A stretch of 64,000 nt of DNA from Neocallimastix lanati (nom. inval.) (lineage: Eukaryota; Neocallimastigomycota; Neocallimastigomycetes; Neocallimastigales; Neocallimastigaceae): the NCBI GenBank assembly GCA_016946835.1, contig JACVTC010000209.1, forward strand, positions 102,501 to 166,500. The letters run 5' to 3'. Position numbers and translations under genes: made by a program. This document shows positions 24,388 to 38,499 of the stretch, piece after piece (positions within the stretch are counted from its first letter, which is position 1; each line of letters starts with the position of its first letter). The notes beneath the pieces are model-generated. The model was given only the letters and a program-made list of their open reading frames with translations, ran no database searches and was not told the origin of the DNA.

Positions 24388-25349
24388 AATTTTAAATATT
24401 CTTCTTAATAAATTATTATATATATATTTAGTATTAAAATAAAATATAAAAATAATAATATATTTAAATATTTGTATATATTTAATTTTTATATATATAT
24501 TTTTTATTATTATTATTTATAAATTATATAAAGAAAATATTAAAAAAACCAAAGAAATAATTAAATATACTATCATTTCCTAATATTAAAATCAAAAGCT
24601 CGTTTGAAGGGAAAATTTTAATAAAAACTAATATGATTATATTAATTTACTTTAATAATTTTTAATTAAATAATAAAAATAAATAATTAAAATAAAAATA
24701 ATTTATATACACAAATAATAAAGAATTTATATTCTATATTTAAATTTTATATGATTTATTGGATTAATTAATATATTTATTAATATATTTAATATATTTA
24801 TGTATAATTTTACTACAATTTGAATTCTATATATTTCTAACATTTATGCTAGTAATATAATAAAATATTTATATAGCTTTTTAAATATGTTTTTTTTTTT
24901 TTTTATATATGATTTTAAAATTAATATTTTAGATATAATAAAATTCAAATACATTTCTGATATATGACTTATAAATAATAATAATAAATATTTAAATGAT
25001 TTATTTAATTTTTTAATTATAAAATATGCTATGTAATTAAAAATTTTTAATTAATAATATTATTAATTTCTAGTTAAAAAAAAATTAATTAAAGTATAAT
25101 AAATTACATATAAATACTACTTTTTAATTTTAGTAGATTTCTATATATTTTAATTTTAATTTTCTGAATAAATTATGATTTTTTTTAATTATTTTGTATA
25201 TTCTTTTTTCAGTTGGTTTGTTAGTTCATGATAAATTTTATAACTTTTGTTACTATTATAATACATTATGTAATTTTAGTAGTTTTAGTTTTATTATAAG
25301 TTTTCAGAGTTGCAATTATTATAATTAAATTTTATTATTAAAATTACAA
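24386..25349. repeat. 3' flank of LRR duplication unit A
   Basis: Non-coding AT-rich sequence alignable with 34400-35292 (unit B) and 48942-50064 (unit C). All share, for example, TATCATTTCCTA or CAGCATTTCCTA followed by ATTAAAATC, and TTTATGCTAGTAATATAATA. No gene. Confidence 0.8.
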
Positions 25350-28300
25350 CTAATTAGAAGAACAGAGAGATTTAAGTTCTTCTGGAACTTTATCACATCC
25401 ATCTTCAATTTCTAATTCTGAAAGATTTTTAAGATTCTTTAAAGGAGAAAAATCTTCAGCATCAATAAAATGAACATCAATTTTTAATGATTCAAGTTCA
25501 TTGAATCCAGAAATGATTTTAATATCTTCATCATTAATGGAAGTGTTTCCATATAATACTAATGATCTTAAGGATTCAACATTTTTGAAGGCATTTAAAG
25601 TTGAACCAACACGATTAGTTGTTAATTTCTTTAAATTTTTAAGATTTCTTAATGAAGAATAATCTAAATCGTCTTCAAAGTCACATTCAGTAAATTCAAT
25701 TTCTTCAAGTCCACTTAAAGATGATAAAATATCAATTCCTCTTTGACTTAAAGAAATTCTCATTAATTTAAGCTTTTCAAGAGAAGTTACATTTTCAAAT
25801 TCTTCTAATGAACTTTTTTCATATTCAGCATAAGCTTCACTTATAGATTCAGTAGAAACTGAATTAGAAGAGCAAAGAGATTTAAGTTCTTCTGGAACTT
25901 TATCACATCCATCTTCAATTTCTAATTCTGAAAGATTTTTAAGATTCTTTAAAGGAGAAAGATCTTCAGCATAAATAGAACGAACATCAATTTTTAATGA
26001 TTCAAGTTCATTGAATCCAGAAATAATTTCAATATCTTCATCATTAATTGAAGTATTTCCATATAATTCTAATGATCTTAAGGATTCAACATTTTTGAAG
26101 GCATTTAAAGTTGAACCAACACGATTAGTTGTTAATTTCTTTAAATTTTTAAGATTTTTTAATGAAGAATAATCTAAATCATCATCAAAGTCACATTCAG
26201 TAAATTCAATTTCTTCAAGTCCACTTAAAGATGATAAAATATCAATTCCTCTTTGACTTAAAGAAATTCTCATTAATTTAATTTTTTCAATAGTAACCAC
26301 ATTTTCAAATTCTTCTAATGAACTTTCTTCATATTCAGCATAAGCTTCACTTATAGATTCAGTAGAAACTGAATTAGAAGAGCAAAGAGATTTAAGTTCT
26401 TCTGGAACTTTATCACATCCATCTTCAATTTCTAATTCTGAAAGATTTTTAAGATTCTTTAAAGGAGAAAGATCTTCAGCATCAATAGAACGAACATCAA
26501 TTTTTAATGATTCAAGTTCATTGAATCCAGAAATAATTTCAATATCTTCATTATCAATGGAAGTGTTTCCATATAATACTAATGATCTTAAGGATTTAAC
26601 ATTCTTGAAGGCATTTAAAGTTGAACCAACACGATTAGTTGTTAATTTCTTTAAATTTTTAAGATTCTTTAATGAAGAATAATCTAAATCATCTTCAAAG
26701 TCACATTCAGTAAATTCAATTTCTTCAAGTCCACTTAAAGATGATAAAATATCAATTCCTCTTTGACTTAAAGAAATTCTCATTAATTTAATCTTTTCAA
26801 GAGAAGTTACATTTTCAAATTCTTCTAATGAACTTTCTTCATATTCAACATAAGCTTCACTTATAGTTTCAGTAGGAACTGAATTAGAAGAGCAAAGAGA
26901 TTTAAGTTCTTCTGGAACTTTATCACATCCATCTTCAATTTCTAATTCTGAAAGATTTTTAAGATTCTTTAAAGGAGAAAAATCTTCAGCATCAATAGAA
27001 CGAACATCAATTTTTAATGATTCAAGTTCATTGAATCCAGAAATAATTTCAATATCTTCATCATTAATTGAAGTATTTCCATATAATTCTAATGATCTTA
27101 AGGATTCAACATTTTTGAAGGCATTTAAAGTTGAACCAACACGATTAGTTGTTAATTTCTTTAAATTTTTAAGATTCTTTAATGAAGAATAATCTAAATC
27201 ATCATCAAAGTCACATTCAGTAAATTCAATTTCTTCAAGTCCACTTAAAGATGATAAAATATCAATTCCTCTTTGACTTAAAGAAATTCTCATTAATTTA
27301 ATCTTTTCAAGAGAAGTTACATTTTCAAATTCTTCTAATGAACTTTCTTCATATTCAACATAAGCTTCACTTATAGATTCAGTAGAAACTGAATTAGAAG
27401 AACAAAGAGATTTAAGTTCTTCTGGAACTTTATCACATCCATCTTCAATTTCTAATTCTGAAAGATTTTTAAGATTCTTTAAAGGAGAAAGATCTTCAGC
27501 ATCAATAGAACGAACATCAATTTTTAATGATTCAAGTTCATTGAATCCAGAAATGATTTTAATATCTTCATTATCAATGGAAGTGTTTCCATATAATACT
27601 AATGATCTTAAGGATTCAACATTTTTGAAGGCATTTAAAGTTGAACCAACACGATTAGTTGTTAATTTCTTTAAATTTTTAAGATTCTTTAATGAAGAAT
27701 AATCTAAATCATCATCAAAGTCACATTCAGTAAATTCAATTTCTTCAAGTCCACTTAAAGATGATAAAATATCAATTCCTCTTTGACTTAAAGAAATTCT
27801 CATTAATTTAATCTTTTCAAGAGAAGTTACATTTTCAAATTCTTCTAATGAACTTTCTTCATATTCAACATAAGCTTCACTTATAGATTCAGTAGAAACT
27901 GAATTAGAAGAACAAAGAGATTTAAGTTCTTCTGGAACTTTATCACATCCATCTTCAATTTCTAATTCTGAAAGATTTTTAAGATTCTTTAAAGAAGAAA
28001 AATCTTCAGCATAAATAGAACGAACATCAATTTTTAATGATTCAAGTTCATTGAAACCAGAAATAATTTCAACATCTTCATCATTAATGGAGGTATTTCC
28101 ATATAATACTAATGATCTTAAGGATTTAACATTTTTGAAGGCATTTAAAGTTGAACCAACACGATTAGTTGTTAATTTCTTTAAATTTTTAAGATTTCTT
28201 AATGGAGAATAATCTAAATCGTCTTCAAAGTCACATTCAGTAAATTCAATTTCTTCAAGTCCACTTAAAGATGATAAAATATCAATTCCTCTTTGACTTA

Positions 28301-29592
28301 AAGAAATTCTCATTAATTTAATTTTTTCAATAGTAATCACATTTTCAAATTCTTCTAATGAACTTTCTTCATATTCAGCATAAGCTTCACTTATAGATTC
28401 AGTAGAAACTGAATTAGAAGAGCAAAGAGATTTAAGTTCTTCTGGAACTTTATCACATCCATCTTCAATTTCTAATTCTGAAAGATTTTTAAGATTCTTT
28501 AAAGAAGAAAAATCTTCAGCATCAATAAAATGAACATCAATTTTTAATGATTCAAGTTCATTGAATCCAGAAATAATTTCAATATCTTCATCATTAATGG
28601 AAGTGTTTCCATATAATACTAATGATCTTAAGAATTCAACATTTTTGAAGGCATTTAAAGTTGAACCAACACGATTAGTTGTTAATTTCTTTAAATTTTT
28701 AAGATTTTTTAATGAAGAATAATCTAAATCGTCTTCAAAATCGCATTCAGTAAATTCAATTTCTTCAAGTCCACTTAAAGATGATAAAATATCAATTCCT
28801 CTTTGACTTAAAGAAATTTTCATTAATTTAATCTTTCCAAGAGAAGTTACATTTTCAAATTCTTCTAATGAACTTTCTTCATATTCAACATAAGCTTCAC
28901 TTATAGTTTCAGTAGGAACTGAATTAGAAGAACAAAGAGATTTAAGTTCTTCTGGAACTTTATCACATCCATCTTCAATTTCTAATTCTGAAAGATTTTT
29001 AAGATTCTTTAAAGGAGAAAAATCTTCAGCATAAATAGAACGAACATCAATTTTTAATGATTCAAGTTCATTGAATCCAGAAATAATTTCAATATCTTCA
29101 TTATCAATGGAAGTGTTTCCATATAATACTAATGATCTTAAGGATTTAACATTCTTGAAGGCATTTAAAGTTGAACCAACACGATTAGTTGTTAATTTCT
29201 TTAAATTTTTAAGATTCTTTAATGAAGAATAATCTAAATCATCTTCAAAGTCACATTCAGTAAATTCAATTTCTTCGAGTCCACTTAAACCAGACAAAAT
29301 ATTAACGTATTCTTGATTCAATGAAAGTCTCGTTAAATTACTGTAAAATTTAAAAAAATTTATAAAAAAAGAATTATTAATAATTTTTAATAAAAAATAA
29401 TAAAGAAAATATTTTAATTAAAATTATAAATATTATTAATGATTATTACAATTTAGTTATATTTCCATTATGGTTACAAGTTAAATCAATATCTCCTTCA
29501 ATATTTTTATTGAATTCTTTAACTTCACTGCATTGTGAAGCTAAAGCACCAAGAACAAGAAAAGAATGAACTAATCCTCTAATAAATTTCAT
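25350..29592 (-). CDS. LRR gene A: secreted protein with eight 170-aa leucine-rich units, 1377 aa
   Basis: Two exons on the minus strand: 29592-29450 (143 nt) and 29340-25350, joined over a 109-nt GT-AG intron (29449-29341; GTAATA to TTTTACAG). Exon 1 encodes MKFIRGLVHSFLVLGALASQ followed by CSEVKEF..., a typical signal peptide with cleavage likely near residues 18-20. The joined frame reads ...GNITKF then NLTRLSLNQEYVNIL, so the LRR phase continues across the splice. Exon 2 has eight units with an exact 510-bp period (linker starts at 25861, 26371, 26881, 27391, 27901, 28411, 28921). Each has about six LRR-like segments (LSSLSGLEEIEF, LKNLKKL, SLRSLVLYGN, ELESLKIDV, NLSELEIED) and an acidic Ser/Glu linker. 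No TM segment or GPI-type tail seen. Role unknown; adhesion or protein binding at the cell surface is a guess. Stop TAG at 25350-25352. Confidence 0.88.
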
Positions 29593-30960
29593 TATTAATA
29601 TTATTATTATTATTATATTATTATATTATTATTATATTATTATATTATTATTATTATATTATTATATTATTATATAATATTTTATTATTATTATAATTTG
29701 TTTTTTTGTATTATATATTTATTGAAGAAAATAAAAAAAGAGATAAACAAGAGACCTTTTATAGTCAAAAAAAAAAAAAAAAAAAAAAATTAAAAAGAAG
29801 AATATTCTAATCAATAAAAAAATTAAAAAAGTAGAATATTCTAATCAATAAAAAAATTAAAAAGAAAAAGAATATTCTAATCTATAAAAAAAAAAGATTA
29901 TTTTATTTATTATTTATTATGCAAAAAAAAAATTTTTTAATTTTAATTTAATTTAATTAATTAATTATTTTTTTAATTAGATTATAATTTTTTTTTTTTT
30001 TTTTTTTTTTGAATATAAGATTATTTAGTATATTAATAATTATTAAAAATAAAGTTTAATAAATGAATTTTATTCTTGTTATAAAAAAAAATATATATAT
30101 AAATTTTATTAAAAATTAGTAAAATATCAATTATTATAAATTTGTAATGTGGCGTATTTATGACTACATAAAACATTTATGTAATATCACATAAAATAAA
30201 ATCGTTAATTAGAATTTATGTAGTAAAAAATAAATAAAAAATATTAAAAAATAATTATTAAAAAATAAGTATTTACCTATAATAATTAATAAACAATAAA
30301 AATATTAATAAAAATAATAAATAAAATTTGAGATTATAAAATTTGAAGTATTTATTCTCTTAATAATAAATATTTTTTAATATAATAATTATTATAAAAA
30401 AAAAAAAAAAGAATATTCTAAATAAATTGTAATTATATTAATTTTAATTTCTTAATAATTAAAAAAAATAGAAAAAAAGATTTTTCAATTTAAATAAAAA
30501 GCGAAGTGTATTTTATTTAATTAATATTTTTATTTCCTTCATTTATTTTTGTTTTTAGTCAACAAACCGTAAGCATCTGTCATATAGTCACAAAAAGAAA
30601 ATTCTATCTCGATTATAAAAAGTAATATTTGAATATTCCAAATAAATATAATGAAATAATATGAAATATAAAATATGTTAAAAAAAAAATTTATTTACAC
30701 TTCTTTTTTAATTTGTAAAATAAGAAAAAAGAAAATATAAAATTAATTCCATTATTTATTTAGTAAAAATAAAATTTTAGCATTATTTTAGTAATTATAT
30801 TTTTTTTTAAATATTAAGTTATTTTTATTATTTAGCTATTTTTATAATAATAAATAGAGAACCTTTATAATAAATTTATGTAATTATGGCAATGTCTAAT
30901 TATTATATATATATATATTATTTATAATTTTTTAATTGAAAATATATATGTACAAATAAT
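29593..30960. repeat. 5' flank of LRR gene A (intact copy of the common upstream region)
   Basis: Alignable to unit B (37497-38000 plus 43299-43960) and unit C (52779-53279 plus 57504-58335). Contains a (TAT)n run (29595-29690), a poly-A near 29766-29789, AAGAATATTCTAATC(A/T)AT repeats, and the sites that correspond to the two MULE insertions (30095-30103 and 30124-30132). It is the uninterrupted reference for both. Confidence 0.8.
30500..30615 (-). promoter_or_regulatory. Conserved complex block ~0.9 kb upstream of LRR gene A
   Basis: Stands out from the AT background: GCGAAGTGTATTTTATTTAA, then CAACAAACCGTAAGCATCTG and TCATATAGTCACAAAAAGAA. Nearly the same block lies at 43711-43825 and 57879-57992. 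Distance to the LRR start is about 0.9 kb in each unit once the MULEs are removed. It could be a promoter element or an unannotated transcript; no ORF recognised. Confidence 0.35.
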
Positions 30961-31740
<780 letters not shown>

Positions 31741-31910
31741 CAGATATGAAAAATGTAGAATCAAGTATAGATTCTGATAATAGTAACGAAGTATATAATA
31801 TTAATAATAATAACAATAGGAATAATATTGTTAATAATAGTAGTATTAGTTATAGTGAAAATTGGAATATTAATATTAATGATAGTGAAAATAATAGTAT
31901 TGTTACTTAA
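31741..31910 (+). pseudogene. LINE relic, Asn/Ser-rich segment
   Basis: Reads as MKNVESSIDSDNSNEVYN... and ends ...NINISDSENNSIV before TAA. The same ISDSENNSIVT peptide recurs at about 44000-44035, where it runs on into a LINE C-terminal region. I therefore take this as a fragment of the same LINE subfamily. Confidence 0.5.
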
Positions 31911-32432
31911 ATAATAAATAATAAATAATAAATAATAAATAATAAATAATAAATAATAAATAATAAATAATAAATAATAAATAATAAATAATAAATAATA
32001 AATAATAAATAATAAATAATAAATAATAAATAATAAATAATAAATAATAAATAATAAATAATAAATAATAAATAATAAATAATAAATAATAAATAATAAA
32101 TAATAAATAATAAATAATAAATAATAAATAATAAATAATAAATAATAAATAATAAATAATAAATAATAAATAATAAATAATAAATAATAAATAATAAATA
32201 ATAAATAATAAATAATAAATAATAAATAATAAATAATAAATAATAAATAATAAATAATAAATAATAAATAATAAATAATAAATAATAAATAATAAATAAT
32301 AATAATAATAAATAATAAATAATAAATAATAAATAATAAATAATAAATAATAAATAATAAATAATAAATAATAAATAATAAATAATAAATAATAAATAAT
32401 AAATAATAATAATAAATAATAAATAATAAATA
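31911..32432 (-). repeat. (TTTATTA)n heptamer satellite, longest array
   Basis: About 520 bp (roughly 70 copies) of AATAAAT with only two short (AAT)n slips, near 32300 and 32405. The high purity suggests recent expansion. Confidence 0.9.
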
Positions 32433-32469
32433 AATAAAAAATTATATATATATATTATATTTTATTGAT

Positions 32470-32483
32470 ATGTAATTATATTA
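32470..32483. repeat. SINE target-site duplication, left
   Basis: ATGTAATTATATTA, identical to 32937-32950 at the other end of the SINE. Confidence 0.8.
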
Positions 32484-32936
32484 AAAAAAAAAAACATAGA
32501 CTTGCACATATGGGTACCCATCTCCCATATGGCCATACAGTTATTAATTAACTGTAAGGTGATGAGTTATTGGCATACTGTATCAGCTTCGCCGCTCTCA
32601 ATCGTCGTTACACACTGCCCGGAGATGCATTCCTAACGTTCCTACATATATCTCTAATGACCACGAGCATCAGAACGGAACCATTAACTCCTCCCTAGTG
32701 GGTGTAATCATTGGCGATTGGAAATTTTACAATCATCAAGGTCTATGCTTCAATTCAAAGCGTAGTATCAGGGATGGGTGAAATAATCATTTGAGGGAAA
32801 GCCTTATGGACATCACGTGTGGTCTCATGATATCCCAGGATAGAAACCTCATCCGATTATTTGGTGCCATGCCGAGGATTCGAACCCCGCCCTCTACAGT
32901 GACCTGTATCGTCCTAACCGACTGGACCAACATGGC
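32484..32936 (-). mobile_element. tRNA-derived SINE with poly-T tail, 453 bp
   Basis: On the minus strand it starts at 32936 with a tRNA-like head (GCCATG pairing with CATGGC; D-arm GTCC/GGAC; A box TGGTCCAGTCGG; B box GGTTCGAATCC). A body of about 370 bp follows, ending in a run of 11 T. The anticodon arm does not pair properly, so it is not a tRNA gene. The 3' end holds two hairpins: CATATGGG/CCCATATG and ACAGTTA/TAACTGT. A 14-bp duplication flanks it. Internal A and B boxes imply RNA polymerase III transcription. A T-rich tail is known from some plant SINEs but is unlike the poly-A tails of the LINEs here, so its partner LINE is unclear. Confidence 0.85.
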
Positions 32937-32950
32937 ATGTAATTATATTA
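32937..32950. repeat. SINE target-site duplication, right
   Basis: ATGTAATTATATTA, identical to 32470-32483. Confidence 0.8.
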
Positions 32951-33419
32951 TTTGTGTAATTTTCCATCAGTATAAATCAAATTTAATAAAGCATTTTAAT
33001 TATTTATTTAATTAATTATTTATTTATTTGATTATTAATGTTTATTTTATGAATATAAAATAATTATAATAATATAAAAAAGTTTATGTAAATTAGATAT
33101 ATTATATAATTATGAAATAATTATATTCTTTTTTTTTTTTTGCTTTTTAATAATTTAATATATATAAATAAAATTTATTGGTTAACAACACATTGCTTGT
33201 AATTCTATGAATAATAGTATCAGAAAAGAAAATAAGAAAATTGTTCTACTCCATGAAATAAAATCATTCTAAAAGAATATACCTTATGAAGTTAAATCAA
33301 AAATATAATTGCTCCATTACTTATCCATGTCCAAACTACCTATCTAATATTATTATGTTAATAATAATTTGTCAATGTTTATATGAAACGTCATTATCAT
33401 AAATAGCCATGTCAAAATT

Positions 33420-33625
33420 CTAATTAACTCCTTGTTCCTTTAATCCACTAAAATTAATTAATATAGTTTCTTCATCTTTATCTAATTTAGTATTTACATA
33501 ACATAAATAAATAATATTACTATTTTGAATCAGATTCAAGAAATCTTCTATTGTCCATAACCATTGGCTCAGTTTCCAATAAATGTCCAGAAGCATGAGC
33601 CTTAATAACATATTCAATACCATTT
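33420..33625 (-). pseudogene. Unrecognised coding-like island, frameshifted
   Basis: On the minus strand one frame reads GIEYVIKAHASGHLLETEPM and then MDNRRFLESDSK, ending at a stop near 33526. Another frame continues NIIYLCYVNTKLDKDEETIL and ends in a stop near 33420. Amino-acid composition looks like real protein, unlike nearby satellite frames. I do not recognise the family. It could be a decayed gene or exons with an unseen splice. Confidence 0.4.
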
Positions 33626-33745
33626 TAACATAATAATTTAATTACAATAGAATAAATATCTAACTGCTTCTATACTACCTACTCACTCTCATTCATTGAT
33701 AATATAAGCAATTATGTAATCCATATAAGTATTATTTAATAATCT

Positions 33746-33776
<31 letters not shown>

Positions 33777-34399
33777 TTTCATGAAAAATGTAAACATGAC
33801 AGAAAAAGAAAATTCATTACCATTTTTCTTTTAAAAATTTATTACCTTCTACATGTATTCCCTTTACTTTACTTAAAACCAAAGAAATAATTAAATATAA
33901 TAAAGAAAGAACTAGTAAAATAAATAAATATATTTATTTTTTATTTTTAATTATATAAATACTTTTTTTCATTAATATGAATAAAATTAAAATATTTAAT
34001 TAAATTATTATAGTAATTATGCATTAATAATTAATCTTATGTATTAATAAATAATAAGTAATAAATAAGTAATAAATATTATATAACAATATGATTATTT
34101 TCATTATATACATTTTATTTTATCAATTTTTTCTAATTTAAAAGCTAAACCTATTTAAATAATTATTTATAATAATTATATATTCATAATTAGAAAAATT
34201 AAAAAATTGAAAAGTATAAACATAAAAAAAAAATAAAACTTATTTATTATTATAATAAAAAGGATTTTTAAGTATTTCATTTAAAACTAGTGATTATCAA
34301 TTTAATATTAATTTTGCCATAACAGTAGAAAAAATATTTCCAGTGCTTTATTAAATATATTAAATAAATTATATAATTTAATATTTTAATAATTTTTAT
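33626..34399. other. Gene-less interval before LRR unit B
   Basis: Includes a fragment resembling the LRR 3' flank (33845-33890: TCTACATGTATTCCC and ACCAAAGAAATAATTAAATA) and a small inverted LINE-tail relic at about 34345-34372 (TTTCCAGTGCTTTATTAAAT). No gene seen. Confidence 0.5.
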
Positions 34400-35292
34400 A
34401 TTTATATTTTTTACTTTTATCTTTTATAGATTATATAAAGAAAAATATTAGAAAAAAACAAAGAATTAATTAAATATACCAGCATTTCCTAGTATTAAAA
34501 TCTCAAATTCTTTTGAAGGTTATTTTTTAATAAAAACTAATATGATTATATTCATTTATTTTAATTTAATTAAATAAATAATTAAAAAAATAATAATAAT
34601 TTAAAATAAAAAATAATTTATATACACAAATAATAAAGAATTTATATTCTATATTTAAATTTTATATGATTTATTGGATTAATTAATATATTTATTAATG
34701 TATTTAATATATTTATTTTAAATTTTACTACAATTTGAATTCTATATATTTCTAATATTTATGCTAGTAATATAATAAAATATTTATATAGCTATTTAAA
34801 TATGATTTATTTTATATATGATTTTAAATTAAAATTTTAGATATAATAAAATTCAAATACATTTATGATTTATGATTTATTTCATAAACAATAATGATTA
34901 ATATTTAAATGATTTATTTAATTATTTAATTATAAAATATGCTATGAGATTAAAAATTTTAATTAATAATATTATTAATATTTATTTAAAAAAAATAATA
35001 ATTATTATAATAATTTTTTTAAAGATTAAAACTTAATAAATTTTATATAAATAGTACTTTTTAGTTCTTTGTAGGTTGTTATATATTTTTAATTTTAAAT
35101 TTATTTTTTTGTATAAATTATTTCTTTTTAATTATTTTGTATATTCTTTATTCAGTTGGTTAGGTAGTTCATGATAAATTATATACCTTTTGATATTATA
35201 ATAATATATTATATAATTTTAATATTTTTGGTTTTATTATAAGTCATCAGAAGTTCAACCACTATATTTAAATTTTATTAATAAAATTACAA
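34400..35292. repeat. 3' flank of LRR duplication unit B
   Basis: Aligns with 24520-25349 and 49210-50064 with small indels. Non-coding. Confidence 0.8.
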
Positions 35293-37496
35293 CTAATTAG
35301 AAGAACAGAGAGATTTAAGTTCTTCTGGAACTTTATCACATCCATCTTCAATTTCTAATTCTGAAAGATTTTTAAGATTCTTTAAAGGAGAAAAATCTTC
35401 AGCATAAATAGAACGAACATCAATTTTTAATGATTCAAGTTCATTGAATCCAGAAATAATTTCAATATCTTCATCATTAATGGAAGTGTTTCCATATAAT
35501 ACTAATGATCTTAAGAATTCAACATTTTTGAAGGCATTTAAAGTTGAACCAACACGATTAGTTGTTAATTTCTTTAAATTTTTAAGATTTCTTAATGAAG
35601 AATAATCTAAATCGTCTTCAAAATCGCATTCAGTAAATTCAATTTCTTCAAGTCCACTTAAAGATGATAAAATATCAATTCCTTTTTGACTTAAAGAAAT
35701 TCTCATTAATTTAATCTTTTCAAGAGAAGTTACATTTTCAAATTCTTCTAATGAACTTTCTTCATATTCAACATAAGCTTCACTTATAGTTTCAGTAGGA
35801 ACTGAATTAGAAGAGCAAAGAGATTTAAGTTCTTCTGGAACTTTATCACATCCATCTTCAATATCTATTTCTGAGAGATTTTTAAGATTCTTTAAAGGAG
35901 AAAAATCTTCAGCATCTATAAAATGAACATCAATTTTTAATGATTCAAGTTCATTGAATCCAGAAATGATTTCAATATCTTCATCATCAATGGAAGTGTT
36001 TCCATATAATACTAATGATCTTAAGGATTTAACATTTTTGAAGGCATTTAAAGTTGAACCAACACGATTAGTTGTTAATTTCTTTAAATTTTTAAGATTT
36101 CTTAATGAAGAATAATCTAAATCGTCTTCAAAGTCACATTCAGTAAATTCAATTTCTTCAAGTCCACTTAAAGATGATAAAATATCAATTCCTCTTTGAC
36201 TTAAAGAAATTCTCATTAATTTAATTTTTTCAATAGTAATCACATTTTCAAATTCTTCTAATGAACTTTCTTCATATTCAGCATAAGCTTCACTTATAGA
36301 TTCAGTAGAAACTGAATTAGAAGAGCAAAGAGATTTAAGTTCTTCTGGAACTTTATCACATCCATCTTCAATTTCTAATTCTGAAAGATTTTTAAGATTC
36401 TTTAAAGGAGAAAAATCTTCAGCATAAATAGAACGAACATCAATTTTTAATGATTCAAGTTCATTGAATCCAGAAATAATTTCAATATCTTCATCATTAA
36501 TGGAAGTGTTTCCATATAATACTAATGATCTTAAGAATTCAACATTTTTGAAGGCATTTAAAGTTGAACCAACACGATTAGTTGTTAATTTCTTTAAATT
36601 TTTAAGATTTCTTAATGAAGAATAATCTAAATCGTCTTCAAAGTCACATTCAGTAAATTCAATTTCTTCAAGTCCACTTAAAGATGATAAAATATCAATT
36701 CCTTTTTGACTTAAAGAAATTCTCATTAATTTAATCTTTTCAAGAGAAGTTACATTTTCAAATTCTTCTAATGAACTTTCTTCATATTCAACATAAGCTT
36801 CACTTATAGTTTCAGTAGGAACTGAATTAGAAGAACAAAGAGATTTAAGTTCTTCTGGAACTTTATCACATCCATCTTCAATTTCTAATTCTGAAAGATT
36901 TTTAAGATTCTTTAAAGAAGAAAAATCTTCAGCATAAATAGAACGAACATCAATTTTTAATGATTCAAGTTCATTGAATCCAGAAATAATTTCAATATCT
37001 TCATCATCAATGGAAGTGTTTCCATATAATACTAATGATCTTAAGGATTCAACATTTTTGAAGGCATTTAAAGTTGAACCAACACGATTAGTTGTTAATT
37101 TCTTTAAATTTTTAAGATTCTTTAATGAAGAATAATCTAAATCGTCTTCAAATTCACATTCAGTAAATTCAATTTCTTCGAGTCCACTTAAACCAGATAA
37201 AATATTAACGTATTCTTGATTCAATGAAAGTCTCGTTAAATTACTGTAAAATTTAAAAAAATTTATAAAAAAAAGAATTATTAATAATTTTTAATAAAAA
37301 ATAATAAAGAAAATATTTTAATTAAAATTATAAATATTATTAATGATTATTACAATTTAGTTATATTTCCATTACGGTTACAAGTTAAATCAATATCTCC
37401 TTCAATATTTTTATTGAATTCTTTAACTTCACTGCATTGTGAAGCTAACGCACCAAGAACAAGAAAAGAATGAACTAATCCTCTAATATATTTCAT
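35293..37496 (-). CDS. LRR gene B: secreted protein with four 170-aa units, 697 aa
   Basis: Same architecture as gene A. Exon 1 is 37496-37354 (143 nt, MKYIRGLVHSFLVLGALASQ then CSEV...), the intron 37353-37244 (110 nt, GTAATA to TTTTACAG), and exon 2 37243-35293. The product has four LRR units with a 510-bp period (three linkers). It differs from gene A by exactly 680 residues, i.e. four whole units. Exon 1 differs from gene A in F3 to Y and H41 to R. One unit carries the variant LSEIDIEDG in place of LSELEIEDG. Likely secreted through the ER; function unknown. A MULE transposon sits about 0.5 kb upstream of its ATG and may affect expression. Confidence 0.88.
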
Positions 37497-37991
37497 TATT
37501 AATATTATTATTATTATTATATTATTATATTATTATATTATTATTATATTATTATACTATTATATAATATTTTATTATTATTATAATTTGTTTTTTTGTA
37601 TTTTATATTTATTGAAGAAAATAAAAAAAGAGATAAACAAGAGACCTTTTATAGTCAAAAAAAAAAAAAAAAAAAAAAAAAAAATTAAAAAGAAGAATAT
37701 TCTAATCAATAAAAAAATTAAAAAAGTAGAATATTCTAATCAATAAAAAAATTAAAAAGAAAAAGAATATTCTAATCTATAAAAAAAAAAGATTATTTTA
37801 TTTATTATTTATTATGCAAAAAAAAAATTTTTTAATTTTAATTTAATTAATTAATTATTTTTTTAATTAGATTATAATTTTTTTTTTTTTTTTCTTTGAA
37901 TATGATTATTTAGTATATTAATAATTATATTAATAATTATTAAAAATAAAGTTTAATAAATGAATTTTATTCTTGTTATAAAAAAAAATAT
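37497..37991. repeat. 5' flank of LRR gene B, proximal part
   Basis: Matches 29593-30094 closely, including the (TAT)n run and AAGAATATTCTAATC repeats. Interrupted at 38000 by MULE1 and resumes at 43299. Confidence 0.8.
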
Positions 37992-38499
37992 ATATATAAA
38001 GGGGGTGGTGCGTTTCGGAATGTGGCTTTAAATATTTTTACATAAATTTTCATTTCGGAATGTGGCTTATATTATTTTTTTTATAAATTTTTATTTATGA
38101 ATATAATATTTAAATATTAAAATAAAATGGCACATATAATTTCTTTGAAAAAATAATTATTAAAAATATTTAAAATGTGATATATTTCAAAAAAAATAAT
38201 GATTTACATTCGCCATATTCTGAAAATTTTTATTTATTTATTAATTTATTCATTTAATTATTTAATAATAATATTTAATAATATTTCTTTTTATACTATT
38301 TTCTAATTATAAAGTTTGTTTATTATATGGAAATATAATAATTTACATTAATTTAAAATACTGTAAAAATTATAATAAAATTCATGTTAATATATATGAA
38401 TATGCTATATCATTTATTTATTATATAATTTATTTGTTGCTAAATTCAGTTTTTATATTAATTTCATATCAATATCTTATTTATTTTATTTTATCATAT

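Noticed and set aside
29595-29690. CRISPR-like or regulatory array upstream of LRR gene A
   Set aside because: Simple (TAT)n microsatellite; no spacer structure, and the genome is eukaryotic.
32860-32936. Functional tRNA gene
   Set aside because: Acceptor, D and T arms pair, but the anticodon arm does not. The sequence is the head of a 453-bp SINE with its own target duplication.
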